Source: Rhodoplanes sp.
GTDB lineage: Bacteria > Pseudomonadota > Alphaproteobacteria > Rhizobiales > Xanthobacteraceae
Assembly: GCF_013377085.1 (NCBI RefSeq)
Contig: NZ_JACAAX010000014.1
Span: 62,001-126,000, forward strand
Reading direction: 5' to 3'
DNA length: 64,000 nucleotides
Below, piece after piece: positions 38,030-52,520 of this stretch. Below the pieces are notes generated by a model. That model was not told the DNA's origin, made no database searches, and saw nothing but the letters and a program-made list of their open reading frames with translations. A program made the translations under genes and the position numbers. Within the stretch, counting starts at the first letter, position 1. Each line of letters opens with the position of its first letter.

Positions 38030-41000
38030 ATGTTCTCGCGCTTCTTCATCGAACGGCCCGTGCTGTCCAACACGCTGGCGTTTCTCATCGTCCTGGTCGG
38101 CGCGCTGGCCCAGATGTCGCTGCCGGTCTCGCAATATCCCGACGTGGTGCCCCCCACCGTCTCGGTGACGGCGACCTACCCCGGCGCCAGCGCCCGCACC
38201 GTGATGGACACGGTGGCGCTTCCCATCGAGCAGGAGGTCAACGGCGTCGAGGGCATGATCTACATGCAGTCGACCAGCGCCAGCGACGGCAGCTACAGCC
38301 TGGTCGTCACCTTCGACATCGGCACCGATCCCGACATGGCCCAGGTGCTGGTGCAGAATCGCGTCTCGCTGGCCACCGCCCAATTGCCGAGCGCCGTCTC
38401 CACGCAGGGGCTCGACGTCAAGAAGAAGTCGACGGCGATCCTCCAGTTCGTGAACCTGTATTCGGCGGACAGCCGCTACGACAATCTGTTTCTGGCCAAT
38501 TACGCGAAGATCAACCTGGAGAACGAGCTGGCACGCCTGCCCGGAGTAGGCGACGTCTCGGTGCTGGGGTCCGGCTCCTACGCCATGCGCATCTGGCTCG
38601 ATCCCAATCGGATGCAGGCCTACGGCCTCACTCCGACCGATGTGACCTCGGCCATCCAGCAGCAGAGCACCGAGGTCACGGCCGGCCTCGTCGGCGCTCC
38701 GCCGACGCCCTCCCAGGTGAACTTCCAGTACGTGCTCAATGTCACCGGGCGCTTCGACGATGCCAAGGATTTCGGGAACATCGTCGTCAAGGTGATCCAC
38801 GAGGGGGGCGGCAGGATCGTCCGCATCCGCGACATCGGCCGCGTGGAGCTCGGGGCCGCCTCCTATGGCCACACCGCGACTCTCGATGGCAAGCCGTCGG
38901 CGGCCATCGCCATCTCGCAACTCTCCGGCGCCAATGCGCTGACGGTCGCCGAGAGCGTCGACGCCAAGATGAAGAAGCTGGCGAAATCCTTCCCGGCCGG
39001 TCTCGACTACAAGGTCTCCTTCGACAGCACCAAGTTCGTCACCGCCTCCATCGACGAGGTCTATGAAACCCTCCTCATCGCCGCCGTGCTGGTGCTGGCC
39101 GTCATCCTGATCTTCCTCCAGGACTGGCGAGCCATGCTGGTGCCGGCGACCACGGTTCCGGTCACCATCATCGGCGCGTTCGCAGCCATGGCGCTGCTCG
39201 GCTACACGATCAACACGACGAGCCTGTTCGCGCTGGTGCTCGCCATCGGCATCGTCGTCGACGATGCGATCGTCATCGTCGAGGGCGTGGCGCGACACAT
39301 GGACGAGGGGCTGTCCAGCCGCGAGGCGGCCGTCAAGGCGATGTCGGAGCTGTTCGGCCCCATCATCGGCATCACCCTGGTGCTGATGGCGGTGTTCCTG
39401 CCGGCCGCGACCCTGCCGGGGTTGACCGGCAAGATGTATCAGCAGTTCGCCCTCGTCATCGCCGCCACGGCCCTCATCTCGGCCGTCAACGCGGTGACGC
39501 TGAAACCCACGCAATGCGCGCTGTGGCTGCGCAAGTCGGTGCCGCCCGAGCAGCGCAACGCCTTCTACCGGGCGTTCAACGCCGTCTATGGGCGCTGCGA
39601 GGACGTCTATGCGGCGCTGGTCGGCCGTCTGGTGGCGTTCGCCATTCCGACGACGGTGGCGGGGCTCGCTTTGATCGGCCTGTCCTTCTACGGCCTCTCG
39701 TCGGTACCCACGGGCTTTCTGCCGAGCGAGGACCAGGGCTATCTGGTGATCGCCGTGAACCTGCCGGACGCCGCCTCCGCGTCGCGCACCGAGAAGGCCG
39801 TGGCGCAGGCCGTGGATCTGGTCCGGCGGACGCCTGGCGTCGAAAGTGCGATCGGGGTTTCGGGAATTTCGCCGCTCGACAACAACTCCACGCTCTACAA
39901 CACCGGCATGCTCTACGTGGTGCTCGAGGACTGGAGCAAGCGCAAGTACAAGGAGCTGAGCATCGAGAGCATCACGGCGAAGCTGCGCGCCGCTCTCGAA
40001 GGGATCGACACCGCGACGGCGCAGATCCTGATGCCGCCGCCGATCCAGGGAGTCGGCAACAGCAGCGGCTTCACCATGATGGTGGAGATGAAGGACGGCA
40101 GCTCCGATTTCATCGCGCTTCAGAACGCCGCCGAGCAGCTCGCCGCCAACGCCGCGACCCAGACGGGCCTCGCCCACGTCGCCTCCACGTTCAAGAGCAA
40201 GGTGAAGCAGCTTCGGCTGGTGGTCGACAGGGTCAAGGCCGAGACGCTGGGGCTCTCGGTGGGCCAGGTGTTCTCGGCGCTGGAATCCTATTTCGGGTCC
40301 AGCTACGTCAACCAGTTCACGAAATTCAACAACGTCTTCCAGGTCTATGTGCAGGCCGATGCCGCGTTTCGTCTGCTGCCGGACGATGTGCTGAAGCTGA
40401 AGGTCAAGGGGGCGGGCGGCCAGATGGTGCCTCTGGGCACGGTGGCGCGTATCGCCGACGAGGTGGGCCCCCCATTGATCACGCTCTATAATCTTTATCC
40501 CGCCGCGACTGTGGTCGGCAGTCCGGCGGCCGGATTCAGTTCCGGAGAGTCGATGGCGCTCGTGAGCGAAATCGCCGCGAAATCGCTGCCGCCGTCCATG
40601 GGAACGGCCTGGACCGGGATGTCCTATCAGGAAGCCGTGGTGGGCAATCAGATCTATTACGTGTTCTCCGTCGCATTGCTGCTCGTCTATTTCGTGCTGG
40701 CGGGGCAATACGAGAGCTGGCTGCAGCCGCTGGCCGTCATCCTCGCGGTGCCGCTCACGCTGCTCGGCACGGTGACGGCTCTGCAGATCACGGGCCTGCC
40801 GAACGATCTCTACACCCAGATCGGCATCGTCCTTCTCGTCGCGCTCGCGGCCAAGAACGCCATCTTGATCGTGGAGTATGCCCGCGAGAAGTGCGCCGGA
40901 GGCATGGAGCCGGCGGCGGCGGCCGTCGAAGCGGCGCGCCTTCGCTTCCGCCCGATCCTCATGACGTCGTTCGCCTTCATCTTCGGCATGCTGCCCCTGG

Positions 41001-41185
41001 TCTTCGCGTCAGGGGCCGGAGCCGGCGCCCGCGTGTCGCTCGGCGTCGCCGTGGTCAGCGGCATGCTCGCGTCAACGCTCCTCGCGGTGCTGTTCGTGCC
41101 GCCCTTCTTCACGGTGTTGCATCGGCTCGGCTCCCGCCGTGCCGCCGGACCCGCGGTGTCGTCCGAGGGTCGGCCGGTCACCTGA
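38030..41185 (+). CDS. RND multidrug efflux transporter (HAE1 / AcrB type)
   Basis: 1051 residues, the usual AcrB length, with 12 expected membrane helices and two large periplasmic loops. It starts MFSRFFIERPVLSNTLAFLI. The proton-relay pair is in GIVVDDAIVIVE and the relay Lys in LVALAAKNAILIVEYAREK. It uses proton influx to expel drugs, detergents or solvents. It forms an operon with the adaptor; no TolC-like channel or local repressor is nearby, so these must be supplied from elsewhere. Confidence 0.95.
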   Translation: MFSRFFIERPVLSNTLAFLIVLVGALAQMSLPVSQYPDVVPPTVSVTATYPGASARTVMDTVALPIEQEVNGVEGMIYMQSTSASDGSYSLVVTFDIGTDPDMAQVLVQNRVSLATAQLPSAVSTQGLDVKKKSTAILQFVNLYSADSRYDNLFLANYAKINLENELARLPGVGDVSVLGSGSYAMRIWLDPNRMQAYGLTPTDVTSAIQQQSTEVTAGLVGAPPTPSQVNFQYVLNVTGRFDDAKDFGNIVVKVIHEGGGRIVRIRDIGRVELGAASYGHTATLDGKPSAAIAISQLSGANALTVAESVDAKMKKLAKSFPAGLDYKVSFDSTKFVTASIDEVYETLLIAAVLVLAVILIFLQDWRAMLVPATTVPVTIIGAFAAMALLGYTINTTSLFALVLAIGIVVDDAIVIVEGVARHMDEGLSSREAAVKAMSELFGPIIGITLVLMAVFLPAATLPGLTGKMYQQFALVIAATALISAVNAVTLKPTQCALWLRKSVPPEQRNAFYRAFNAVYGRCEDVYAALVGRLVAFAIPTTVAGLALIGLSFYGLSSVPTGFLPSEDQGYLVIAVNLPDAASASRTEKAVAQAVDLVRRTPGVESAIGVSGISPLDNNSTLYNTGMLYVVLEDWSKRKYKELSIESITAKLRAALEGIDTATAQILMPPPIQGVGNSSGFTMMVEMKDGSSDFIALQNAAEQLAANAATQTGLAHVASTFKSKVKQLRLVVDRVKAETLGLSVGQVFSALESYFGSSYVNQFTKFNNVFQVYVQADAAFRLLPDDVLKLKVKGAGGQMVPLGTVARIADEVGPPLITLYNLYPAATVVGSPAAGFSSGESMALVSEIAAKSLPPSMGTAWTGMSYQEAVVGNQIYYVFSVALLLVYFVLAGQYESWLQPLAVILAVPLTLLGTVTALQITGLPNDLYTQIGIVLLVALAAKNAILIVEYAREKCAGGMEPAAAAVEAARLRFRPILMTSFAFIFGMLPLVFASGAGAGARVSLGVAVVSGMLASTLLAVLFVPPFFTVLHRLGSRRAAGPAVSSEGRPVT

Positions 41186-41435
41186 GATCGAACGACCATC
41201 GTGACGGGAGGGAAAGGAAGCCGGGTCCGGGCTTCGGCCCGATCCGGCGCGCCCGAGGGCGCGTGGACCGGCAAGACGCTTCCCGGCGAAGGCGGGTGCG
41301 CGCGCCTCTCTTTCGCGGAGGACGTTGCCGCGAGGTCGTTCCCGTCACCTCGGCGCCTTTGCGCTCTCGCGGCGACGAACCCACGGCGGAGATCACGTTC
41401 GTTGGGAAGGCGGGCCGAACTCTGGAGACCCCGGC

Positions 41436-42581
41436 TCACCGCCCCTGGCTGGGCACGAAGGTCGGGCCGACGGTGCGCATCTGGGTGCCGGCGGCGGCGT
41501 CGGCGGCCGGGGCGGGTGTGGCGCCGGCGGGTGCGGCCGTACCGGCCGGCGCGGCCGTCCCGGGCTTGCGGTCGGTGCGGATCGGGCGACCCTGCGCGTC
41601 GGTACGAGGCTGCGCCATCGCCTTGGAGCGCTCCTCGGTGACGACGATGTCGCCGCGCTCGATGGTCAGGTCCTTCTGGACACCGAGCGCGTCGGCCCAG
41701 CTCTGGCCCGGCTTGCGGCACGTGCAGGCGGGATCGAGCGACTGGCGATACTTGAAGGCGGTCGAAAGGCTGCGATACGGCTGCCCCTGCAGCGACACGG
41801 CCTGGCCGACCTCCTCGCCGGGATTGCGATGGGTGTAGAGCTGCACCTCGGCGGCCGGGCACAGGCGCTGGCAGGCCTGCTCGTCGTCGATGAATCGCGA
41901 CTGGTTGGTCTGGAACGAGATCGGGAAGTAGTAGCCGTCGCAGGTGCGCACGCACAGCGTTCGGAATGTCGAGGCCTGCATCCCGTCCGGTGAGGGCAGG
42001 GCCGGGTTGTTGCCGAACAGACCACCGAACAGGCCGCGATTCTGGGTCGCCGCCGCCTGGTATTGCGCCCCGCAATTGTTCTGGGCGAGCGCCGCGATGA
42101 CGGCCTGCTTCTGGCCCTCGAGCTCGCCGCCGCCCTGCAGGCGCTGCAGGTCGGCCTGGGCGCGGCTGACCCGGTCGCGCGTCTCCTGGATCTGGGAATT
42201 GAGCGGACGGCACTCGGCCGGCTGGTTGCTGAACAGCGAGAACAGCGCGTTGCTCTCGCAGCCGAGCCGGCGGGCTTGGGCGATCATCCGGTCGAGGTCG
42301 GCGGTCTGGCGGGTGACCGCCTCCTCGTAGCGCCGGGCCTGGTCGTTGCGGGTCGGGTCGCCGCCGCGGTTGATCAGGCCGAGCTGATTCTCCAGCCGGA
42401 CGCAGACCGGGTTCTGCCCGTAGCCGGGTTGGGACGGATAGCCCTGTTGCTGGGGGGCGCCCTGCTGCGGCTGCGGATAGGCTGGTTGCGGATAGCCTTG
42501 CGCGAGCGCGGCGCCGGCGCTTGCCGCCAGCAGCACGACCCCCATCCCCAGCCGGCGCCGCCAGCCTGCCCCTGTGACCAT
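41436..42581 (-). CDS. DUF2865-family exported protein
   Basis: 381 residues with a signal peptide (to about AALAQ), then a Gln/Pro/Tyr-rich linker (GYPQPAYPQPQQ, about 28-55), a helical segment rich in charged residues (about 60-150) and a Cys-rich C-terminal domain (TLCVRTCDGYYFPISF, CQRLCPAAEVQLYTHRNPGE, CTCRKPGQSW). This layout is DUF2865, a family restricted largely to Hyphomicrobiales; function unknown. The paired cysteines suggest disulfides in the periplasm. The tail is Ala/Pro-rich. It is convergent with the RND pump gene. Confidence 0.88.
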   Translation of the reverse strand: MVTGAGWRRRLGMGVVLLAASAGAALAQGYPQPAYPQPQQGAPQQQGYPSQPGYGQNPVCVRLENQLGLINRGGDPTRNDQARRYEEAVTRQTADLDRMIAQARRLGCESNALFSLFSNQPAECRPLNSQIQETRDRVSRAQADLQRLQGGGELEGQKQAVIAALAQNNCGAQYQAAATQNRGLFGGLFGNNPALPSPDGMQASTFRTLCVRTCDGYYFPISFQTNQSRFIDDEQACQRLCPAAEVQLYTHRNPGEEVGQAVSLQGQPYRSLSTAFKYRQSLDPACTCRKPGQSWADALGVQKDLTIERGDIVVTEERSKAMAQPRTDAQGRPIRTDRKPGTAAPAGTAAPAGATPAPAADAAAGTQMRTVGPTFVPSQGR

Positions 42582-42690
42582 TCCGCCCTCGTGCCCGCAG
42601 CCGTCGAACGGCCCTTATAATGTGCAAACCAGAGCGCCGGAATGGTGTCCAAAGTGTGGATCGGGCCCGCCGCACGGGCCGGGCCCGCCC

Positions 42691-43332
42691 TCAGCCGGGG
42701 GCGTCGGGCTGCACCTCGGGGCGGGCCTCGGCGAAGGCCGGCAGGGCCAGGCAGGCGCTCTCCACGGCGAGGATCTTCGGGAATCGCTCGAGCGGCATGC
42801 TGATCCGCCGGGCGTTGGCGAGCTGCGGCACCAGGCAGACATCGGCGAGCGTCACCGCCGCGCCGAAGGCGTAGGGGCCCGGGTCGATCAGCCGCTCCAC
42901 CGCCTCGAAGCCGGCGCCGATCCAGTGCGCCGACCAGGCGTCGATCTCGCTTTGGTCGTGGCCCAGCGTCCGCTTCAGGTAGCGCAAAGGGCCGATATTG
43001 TTGAGTGGGTGGATGTCGGCCGCGATGATCAAGGTGACGGCCCGCACCTTTGCGCGGGCGAGCGGATCGCCCGGCAGCAGCGGCGGCTCCGGATAGACCT
43101 CGTCCAGATAGTCGATGATGGCGAGCGACTGCAGCAGCACGTCGCTCGAGGGCAGCTTCAGGGCCGGCACCCGCATCTGCGGGTTCACGGCCCGGAAGGC
43201 GCCGGAAAACTGCTCGCCGTCGCCTTTCGCCAACAGGTCGATCGGGACGGTCTCGAACGGCAGGCCCTTGAGGTTCAGGGCGATGCGCACCCGGAATGCG
43301 GCCGACGAGCGGAAGAACGAGTAGAGCGTCAT
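42691..43332 (-). CDS. maiA: Maleylacetoacetate isomerase (zeta-class GST)
   Basis: 213 residues. The N-terminal thioredoxin-like domain starts MTLYSFFRSSAAFRVRIALN, with the zeta-class SSxxxRVRIAL glutathione-binding motif (canonical SSCSWRVRIAL; the Cys is Ala here). NPQMRVPALKL and the helical C-terminal domain with ADIHPLNN follow. It isomerises maleylacetoacetate to fumarylacetoacetate in tyrosine or homogentisate breakdown; partners hmgA and fahA are not in the window. The longer frame to 43431 is rejected because the domain begins at 43332. Confidence 0.85.
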   Translation of the reverse strand: MTLYSFFRSSAAFRVRIALNLKGLPFETVPIDLLAKGDGEQFSGAFRAVNPQMRVPALKLPSSDVLLQSLAIIDYLDEVYPEPPLLPGDPLARAKVRAVTLIIAADIHPLNNIGPLRYLKRTLGHDQSEIDAWSAHWIGAGFEAVERLIDPGPYAFGAAVTLADVCLVPQLANARRISMPLERFPKILAVESACLALPAFAEARPEVQPDAPG

Positions 43333-43455
43333 GGCGGCTCCGGGGGCGGGGGTGGAGACCGGCGGCGGGCACCGGACCAGGCGGGCCGGAACAGGGTGTC
43401 CGAGAGTGGCGGAACGGGGAGAGGCGTGCAAGCGGAGGGTGGGCCGACATGGCCC

Positions 43456-43556
43456 GTCATTCCGGACGGCGGGCGCAGCCAGACCGTCCGGAATCCATAA
43501 CCGCTGTATGTGTTTATGGATTCCAGGCTCGCTGCTTCGCAGCGCCCCGGAATGAC
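43456..43556. repeat. Dispersed repeat with perfect terminal inverted repeats, family B, copy 1
   Basis: 101 bases bounded by GTCATTCCGG (43456-43465) and its exact reverse complement CCGGAATGAC (43547-43556). Internally it has GGAATCCATAA and TTATGGATTCC arms. Two related copies lie at 55513 and 57081. Confidence 0.85.
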
Positions 43557-43591
43557 CGACGCTATCGACTCGGCTGTCGGAGCTCAGCCGC

Positions 43592-43906
43592 TCAGCGGGT
43601 GCACTCGATGGCGACGAAGTCGTCGCACGAGGCGCCGCGGCATGCCGTGCCCTTGGCCGGGACCGCGCCCGTGATGTCGTCGCGGTCGACCTTGCGGAAG
43701 GACACGGCCTGCTTGAAGTCGTGCTGCTTGCACAGCGCCGTCGCCATCGCGTTGCCGCAGCGCTCGCCGCTGGCGAGGCAGCGGTCGATGCCGTAGGCGT
43801 CGGGATTGTTGTTGAGGATGAAGATGCGCTTCTCGGCCTGAGCTGCCGAGAGGCCGGCGAGAAGGCTGGCCACCACCGTGACCGTGAACAGGGACCGCAT
43901 CGGCAT
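43592..43906 (-). CDS. Small Cys-rich exported protein
   Basis: 104 residues from the ATG at 43906 (102 from 43900). The signal peptide MPMRSLFTVTVVASLLAGLS (to about AQA) is followed by EKRIFILNNNPDAYGIDRCL, then six cysteines in the mature part (CLASGERCG, LCKQ, CRGASCDD, IECTR). Probably periplasmic and disulfide-bonded. I do not recognise a named family; similar short proteins are annotated as hypothetical in this group. No operon partner. A longer frame to 43966 lacks support. Confidence 0.75.
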   Translation of the reverse strand: MPMRSLFTVTVVASLLAGLSAAQAEKRIFILNNNPDAYGIDRCLASGERCGNAMATALCKQHDFKQAVSFRKVDRDDITGAVPAKGTACRGASCDDFVAIECTR

Positions 43907-44235
43907 GCTCGATCGGTAGAAGGGCAACGGCGTCCCCGGCGGGGCGGACGGCAAGACCGATCGCACCGGACGCCCGGCTAAAATGCCGTGGGATCCGTTA
44001 AGGGCGCGTTAACTTCCTGGGCGGCGGGGAGGCGGGGTCCGCCGCACTTGACGGGACGGGCGCCCTTGACCATTGTGCGGCCCCATGAACGGCCACCACA
44101 CCCAGATCGGCATTTGCCGGGGTATTATTCGCTAGCGGCTCCCGCTGGCTACGGCCGTCTTGTCCTCTTTCTCGACAAACAGACGCCGGGCCAGCGCGGG
44201 CCCACGGCATCTTTGCGTCCGAAAGAGACGAGGCG
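43907..44235. other. Intergenic region upstream of cysS
   Basis: 329 bases between divergent genes. It contains AGCGG-CTC-CCGCT (about 44135-44147), a short hairpin in the cysS leader, and AAGAGACGAGGCG just before the cysS start. No gene is supported. Confidence 0.4.
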
Positions 44236-45578
<1,343 letters not shown>

Positions 45579-45582
<4 letters not shown>

Positions 45583-45950
45583 CCGACGAGCAGGACCGCG
45601 AGATGAGCGAGAGCGAGCGCCGGCTGTGGCGGGCGCTGCGCGGGAAGAAGTTCGGCAGCGCCAAGTTCCGGCGCGACGTGTCGGTCGGGCCGTACCGGGC
45701 GACCTTCGTGTGCGACACGGTGCCGATCGTCGTCGAAGTCGACGACGTGGCGACAACCGGCATCGCGCGCGACGCCGCGCGCGACCAGTGGTTCTTCTGC
45801 CACGGCTACCGGGTGCTGCTGTTCCGCGGCGACGACATCGCGGCCAATCTCGACGGCGTCCTGTCGATCATCGAGACCGAGATCCGCAGTGCGCCGAAGC
45901 GGCCGCTGCGGCCCGCGGCGGCTCCGTCCGGCCGGGCGGAGGGAACGTGA
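45579..45950 (+). CDS. DUF559 (PD-(D/E)xK nuclease-like) protein with altered active site
   Basis: 123 residues. The DUF559 frame is clear: [55 protein letters not shown] and LDGVLSIIE. In typical members the core reads Y-x-V/A-D-F-V-C and VVEVDGxQH; here the first acidic residue is replaced (YRATFVC) and the GxQH is VATTG, while the Glu-Val-Asp remains. The catalytic metal site is therefore probably lost. It overlaps cysS (ATGA) and the next gene (TGATG), indicating translational coupling. Role unknown. Confidence 0.85.
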
Positions 45951-46450
45951 TGGCGACGGCGCATCCCCGCTTCGCCCTGCGGCCGGTCGTGCCGGACGAC
46001 ACGCCGCTGCTCGTCGAGATTTTTCGCGCCAGCATACTGGAGCTCGCGGCCGAGGACTACAGCGAGGCCCAGCAGGATGCCTGGTCGGCGGCGGCCGACG
46101 ACGAGGCGGCGTTCGGGGCACGGCTCGCCGGGGCACTGTCGCTGGTGGTCACGCTGAACGGCACGCCGGTCGGCTTCGGGACGCTCACGGGCGGCGAGAC
46201 CATCGATTTGCTCTATATGCATCCCGGCGTCGCCGGGCTCGGCGCTGGTGCGATGCTGTGCGACGCGCTGGAGAAGCTCGCGGGCGCGCGCGGCGCCAAG
46301 ACGCTGACGACCGACGCGAGCGACAATGCGCGCGGCTTCTTCGAGAAGCGCGGCTTCGTTCCGCAGCGGCGCAACACGGTGCTGCGCGGCGGCGAATGGC
46401 TCGCCACCACCACCATGGAAAAACCGCTGGCCGGGAAGGCATCGCCATGA
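45950..46450 (+). CDS. GNAT-family N-acetyltransferase
   Basis: 166 residues with the GNAT fold: RPVVPDDTPLLVEIFRASI (strand-helix 1), VGFGTLTGGETIDLLYMHP (strand 4), GVAGLGAGAMLCDALEKLA (acetyl-CoA pyrophosphate loop, with G-L-G-A in place of Q/RxxGxG/A) and DASDNARGFFEKRGFVPQRR (motif B). It acetylates an amine of unknown identity with acetyl-CoA. It overlaps the DUF559 gene by one base and the next small gene by four (ATGA). Confidence 0.88.
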   Translation: MATAHPRFALRPVVPDDTPLLVEIFRASILELAAEDYSEAQQDAWSAAADDEAAFGARLAGALSLVVTLNGTPVGFGTLTGGETIDLLYMHPGVAGLGAGAMLCDALEKLAGARGAKTLTTDASDNARGFFEKRGFVPQRRNTVLRGGEWLATTTMEKPLAGKASP

Positions 46451-46560
46451 AGCGCCCCGACACGCCATTTCCGCGCCACTGGATTTATTACATCGTGATC
46501 AAGATTTTGGTGCTCGTCGGCGGCGTCGCCGTCGTTCTGAAGTACTTGCAATATTGGTGA
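46447..46560 (+). CDS. 37-residue single-span membrane protein
   Basis: A micro-gene below usual annotation size. It starts in the ATGA overlap with the acetyltransferase stop and ends at TGA 46558-46560. The product begins MKRPDTPFPRHWIYYIVIKI, then LVLVGGVAVVLKYLQYW: a positively charged start, one strongly hydrophobic segment (about 13-32) and an aromatic tail, consistent with an inner-membrane peptide. Coupled translation and non-random hydrophobicity support it as real. Function unknown. Confidence 0.65.
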   Translation: MKRPDTPFPRHWIYYIVIKILVLVGGVAVVLKYLQYW

Positions 46561-46622
46561 GCGCCCGGGAATTTTGCCCGCCGCCATCTTTGATGGATCG
46601 TGTTCAGCCTTCGGGGCCTCGC

Positions 46623-48221
46623 ATGACGGAACGCCTCTATTTGTTCGACACCACGCTGCGCGACGGCGCGCAGACCAACGGCGTCGACTTCACGCTGGCC
46701 GACAAGCTGGCGATCGCGCGCATGCTGGCCGAACTCGGCATCGATTACATCGAGGGCGGCTATCCGGGCGCCAACCCGCTCGACACCGAGCTGTTCGCCG
46801 AGGACCGTCACGTCGGCGCGATCTTCACGGCCTTCGGCATGACCAGGCGGCCGGGCCGCTCGGCCTCCAACGATCCAGGCCTTGCGATGCTGCTCGACGC
46901 GCACGCGGACGCGATCTGCTTCGTCGCCAAGTCGTGGGACTATCATGTCCGCGTCGCGCTGGAGACGACGCTGGAGGAGAGCCTCGCGTCGCTGCGCGAC
47001 AGCGTGCGCGCCGCCAGGGCCCGCGGCCGCGAGGTGCTGGTCGACTGCGAGCACTTCTTCGACGGCTACAAGGCCAATCCCGACTACGCGCTCGCCTGCG
47101 CCGCGGCGGCCTACGAGGAGGGCGCCCGCTGGGTGGTGCTGTGCGACACCAATGGCGGCACGCTGCCCAACGAGGTCGAGCGCATCGTCGCCGCGGTCGT
47201 CGAGCGGGTGCCGGGCGAAAGGCTCGGTATCCATGCCCACAACGACACGGAGCACGGCGTCGCCAACTCGCTCGCCGCCGTGCGGGCCGGCGTGCGCCAG
47301 ATCCAGGGCACGCTGAACGGGCTCGGCGAGCGCTGCGGCAACGCCAATCTGATGTCGCTGATCCCGACCCTCAAGCTCAAGCGCGAGTTCTCCGAGCGCT
47401 TCGACATCGGCGTTTCCGACGCCGCGCTGGCGAGCCTGACCCGGGTGTCGCGAAAACTCGACGAGATGCTCAACCGCGCGCCCGACCGGCACGCGCCCTA
47501 TGTCGGGCCGAGCGCCTTCGTCACCAAGGCGGGCATCCACGCCTCCGCCATCCTCAAGGATCCGGCGACCTACGAGCACGTCCGCCCGGAATCGGTCGGC
47601 AATCGCCGCGATGTGCTGGTGTCGGACCAGGGCGGCCGCTCCAACGTGCTGGCCGAGCTCGCCCGCGTCGGCATCGTGGTCGACAAGGACGATGCGCGCA
47701 TCACCCGGCTGCTCGAGGTCGTCAAGGAGCGCGAGGCGGTCGGCTACGCCTACGAGTCGGCGCCGGCCTCGTTCGAGCTCTTGGCGCGACGCGAGCTCGG
47801 CGACGTGCCGGACTACGTCCAGGTGCTGAAGTTCGACGTCAATGTCGAGCACCGCATCAATGCCAAGGGCGAGCGCGTCACCGCCACAGTCGCAGTCGTC
47901 AAGGTCAAGGTCGGCGACGGCGGCCCGCTGATCTCGGCCGCCGAGGGCATCGGCCCGGTGCACGCGCTCGACCTCGCGCTGCGCAAGGATCTCGGCAAGT
48001 ACCAGGACTACATCAAGGGCCTGAGCCTGACCGACTACCGCGTGCGCATCCTCAACGGCGGTACCGAGGCGGTGACCCGCGTGCTGATCGAGAGCCGGGA
48101 CGACGAAACCGGTGACACCTGGACGACGGTCGGCGTCTCGCCCAATATCATCGACGCCTCGTTCCAGGCCCTGATGGACTCGATCGTCTACAAGCTCGTC
48201 CGCTCGGGTGCGACCGCGTGA
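46623..48221 (+). CDS. cimA: (R)-citramalate synthase
   Basis: 532 residues of the isopropylmalate/homocitrate synthase family. The catalytic TIM barrel opens with LFDTTLRDGAQTNGVDFT and includes LGIHAHNDTEHGVANS. The C-terminal LeuA-type allosteric dimer domain is about 405-530. The combination of DTTLRDGAQ and the overall length of about 530 matches CimA, which condenses pyruvate and acetyl-CoA to citramalate, the first step of threonine-independent isoleucine synthesis. The start at 46623 is chosen for its family-like N-terminus; an ATG at 46593 is possible. A hairpin follows. Confidence 0.9.
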   Translation: MTERLYLFDTTLRDGAQTNGVDFTLADKLAIARMLAELGIDYIEGGYPGANPLDTELFAEDRHVGAIFTAFGMTRRPGRSASNDPGLAMLLDAHADAICFVAKSWDYHVRVALETTLEESLASLRDSVRAARARGREVLVDCEHFFDGYKANPDYALACAAAAYEEGARWVVLCDTNGGTLPNEVERIVAAVVERVPGERLGIHAHNDTEHGVANSLAAVRAGVRQIQGTLNGLGERCGNANLMSLIPTLKLKREFSERFDIGVSDAALASLTRVSRKLDEMLNRAPDRHAPYVGPSAFVTKAGIHASAILKDPATYEHVRPESVGNRRDVLVSDQGGRSNVLAELARVGIVVDKDDARITRLLEVVKEREAVGYAYESAPASFELLARRELGDVPDYVQVLKFDVNVEHRINAKGERVTATVAVVKVKVGDGGPLISAAEGIGPVHALDLALRKDLGKYQDYIKGLSLTDYRVRILNGGTEAVTRVLIESRDDETGDTWTTVGVSPNIIDASFQALMDSIVYKLVRSGATA

Positions 48222-48225
48222 TTTC

Positions 48226-48245
48226 GGGCGTTCGCGCCCGGTTTC
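48226..48245 (+). terminator. Hairpin terminator after cimA
   Basis: CGGGCG (48226-48231), the tetraloop TTCG, and CGCCCG (48236-48241), followed by GTTT. A compact, stable stem five bases after the stop. Confidence 0.6.
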
Positions 48246-48314
48246 GCCGATGCCCCGGATGAACGCCTCGCGTGTCCGTATCGCCTTATAGGGACACTCG
48301 TCGGATCGGTTTCG

Positions 48315-52166
<3,852 letters not shown>

Positions 52167-52520
52167 CCTCCCGATATGTCGGGGTTTCGATCAGGGGACG
52201 CAGGGCACAGCACACACACGCCGTGGCACTGGTGCGATTACTAGAACGAACTTTGATCTGTCAAAACCGTAGCTTCTGACTCAGATGATGTCTTACGTAC
52301 GTCTGCGTAGCTTAGGTAGCACTGCGTAGGGGGCTCCCCGAAAGCGAGCGGTCGAGCGTCGGCGACTCACGGACTGCTTGTGCGGAACCCGTGAGACACT
52401 CCGACGGATCGCGCTCATATCTCGCCAATACTCGGGGAACACGTACGCAACCGATGCCACACTCCGTGATTCGCGCGACGTGCACAATCGTCGCACCGAA
52501 AGGACAGACGGCGCAGCCGC
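52167..52520. other. Intergenic region upstream of the hybrid kinase
   Basis: 354 bases with no gene. The segment 52230-52330 is AT-richer and contains the palindrome ACGTACGT and two CTGCGTAG octamers (52303-52310, 52322-52329). It probably holds the promoter of the minus-strand kinase. Confidence 0.4.

Noticed and set aside
38015-40708. 897-codon frame antisense to the RND pump
   Set aside because: Low-complexity His/Arg/Asp-rich translation typical of antisense frames in GC-rich DNA.
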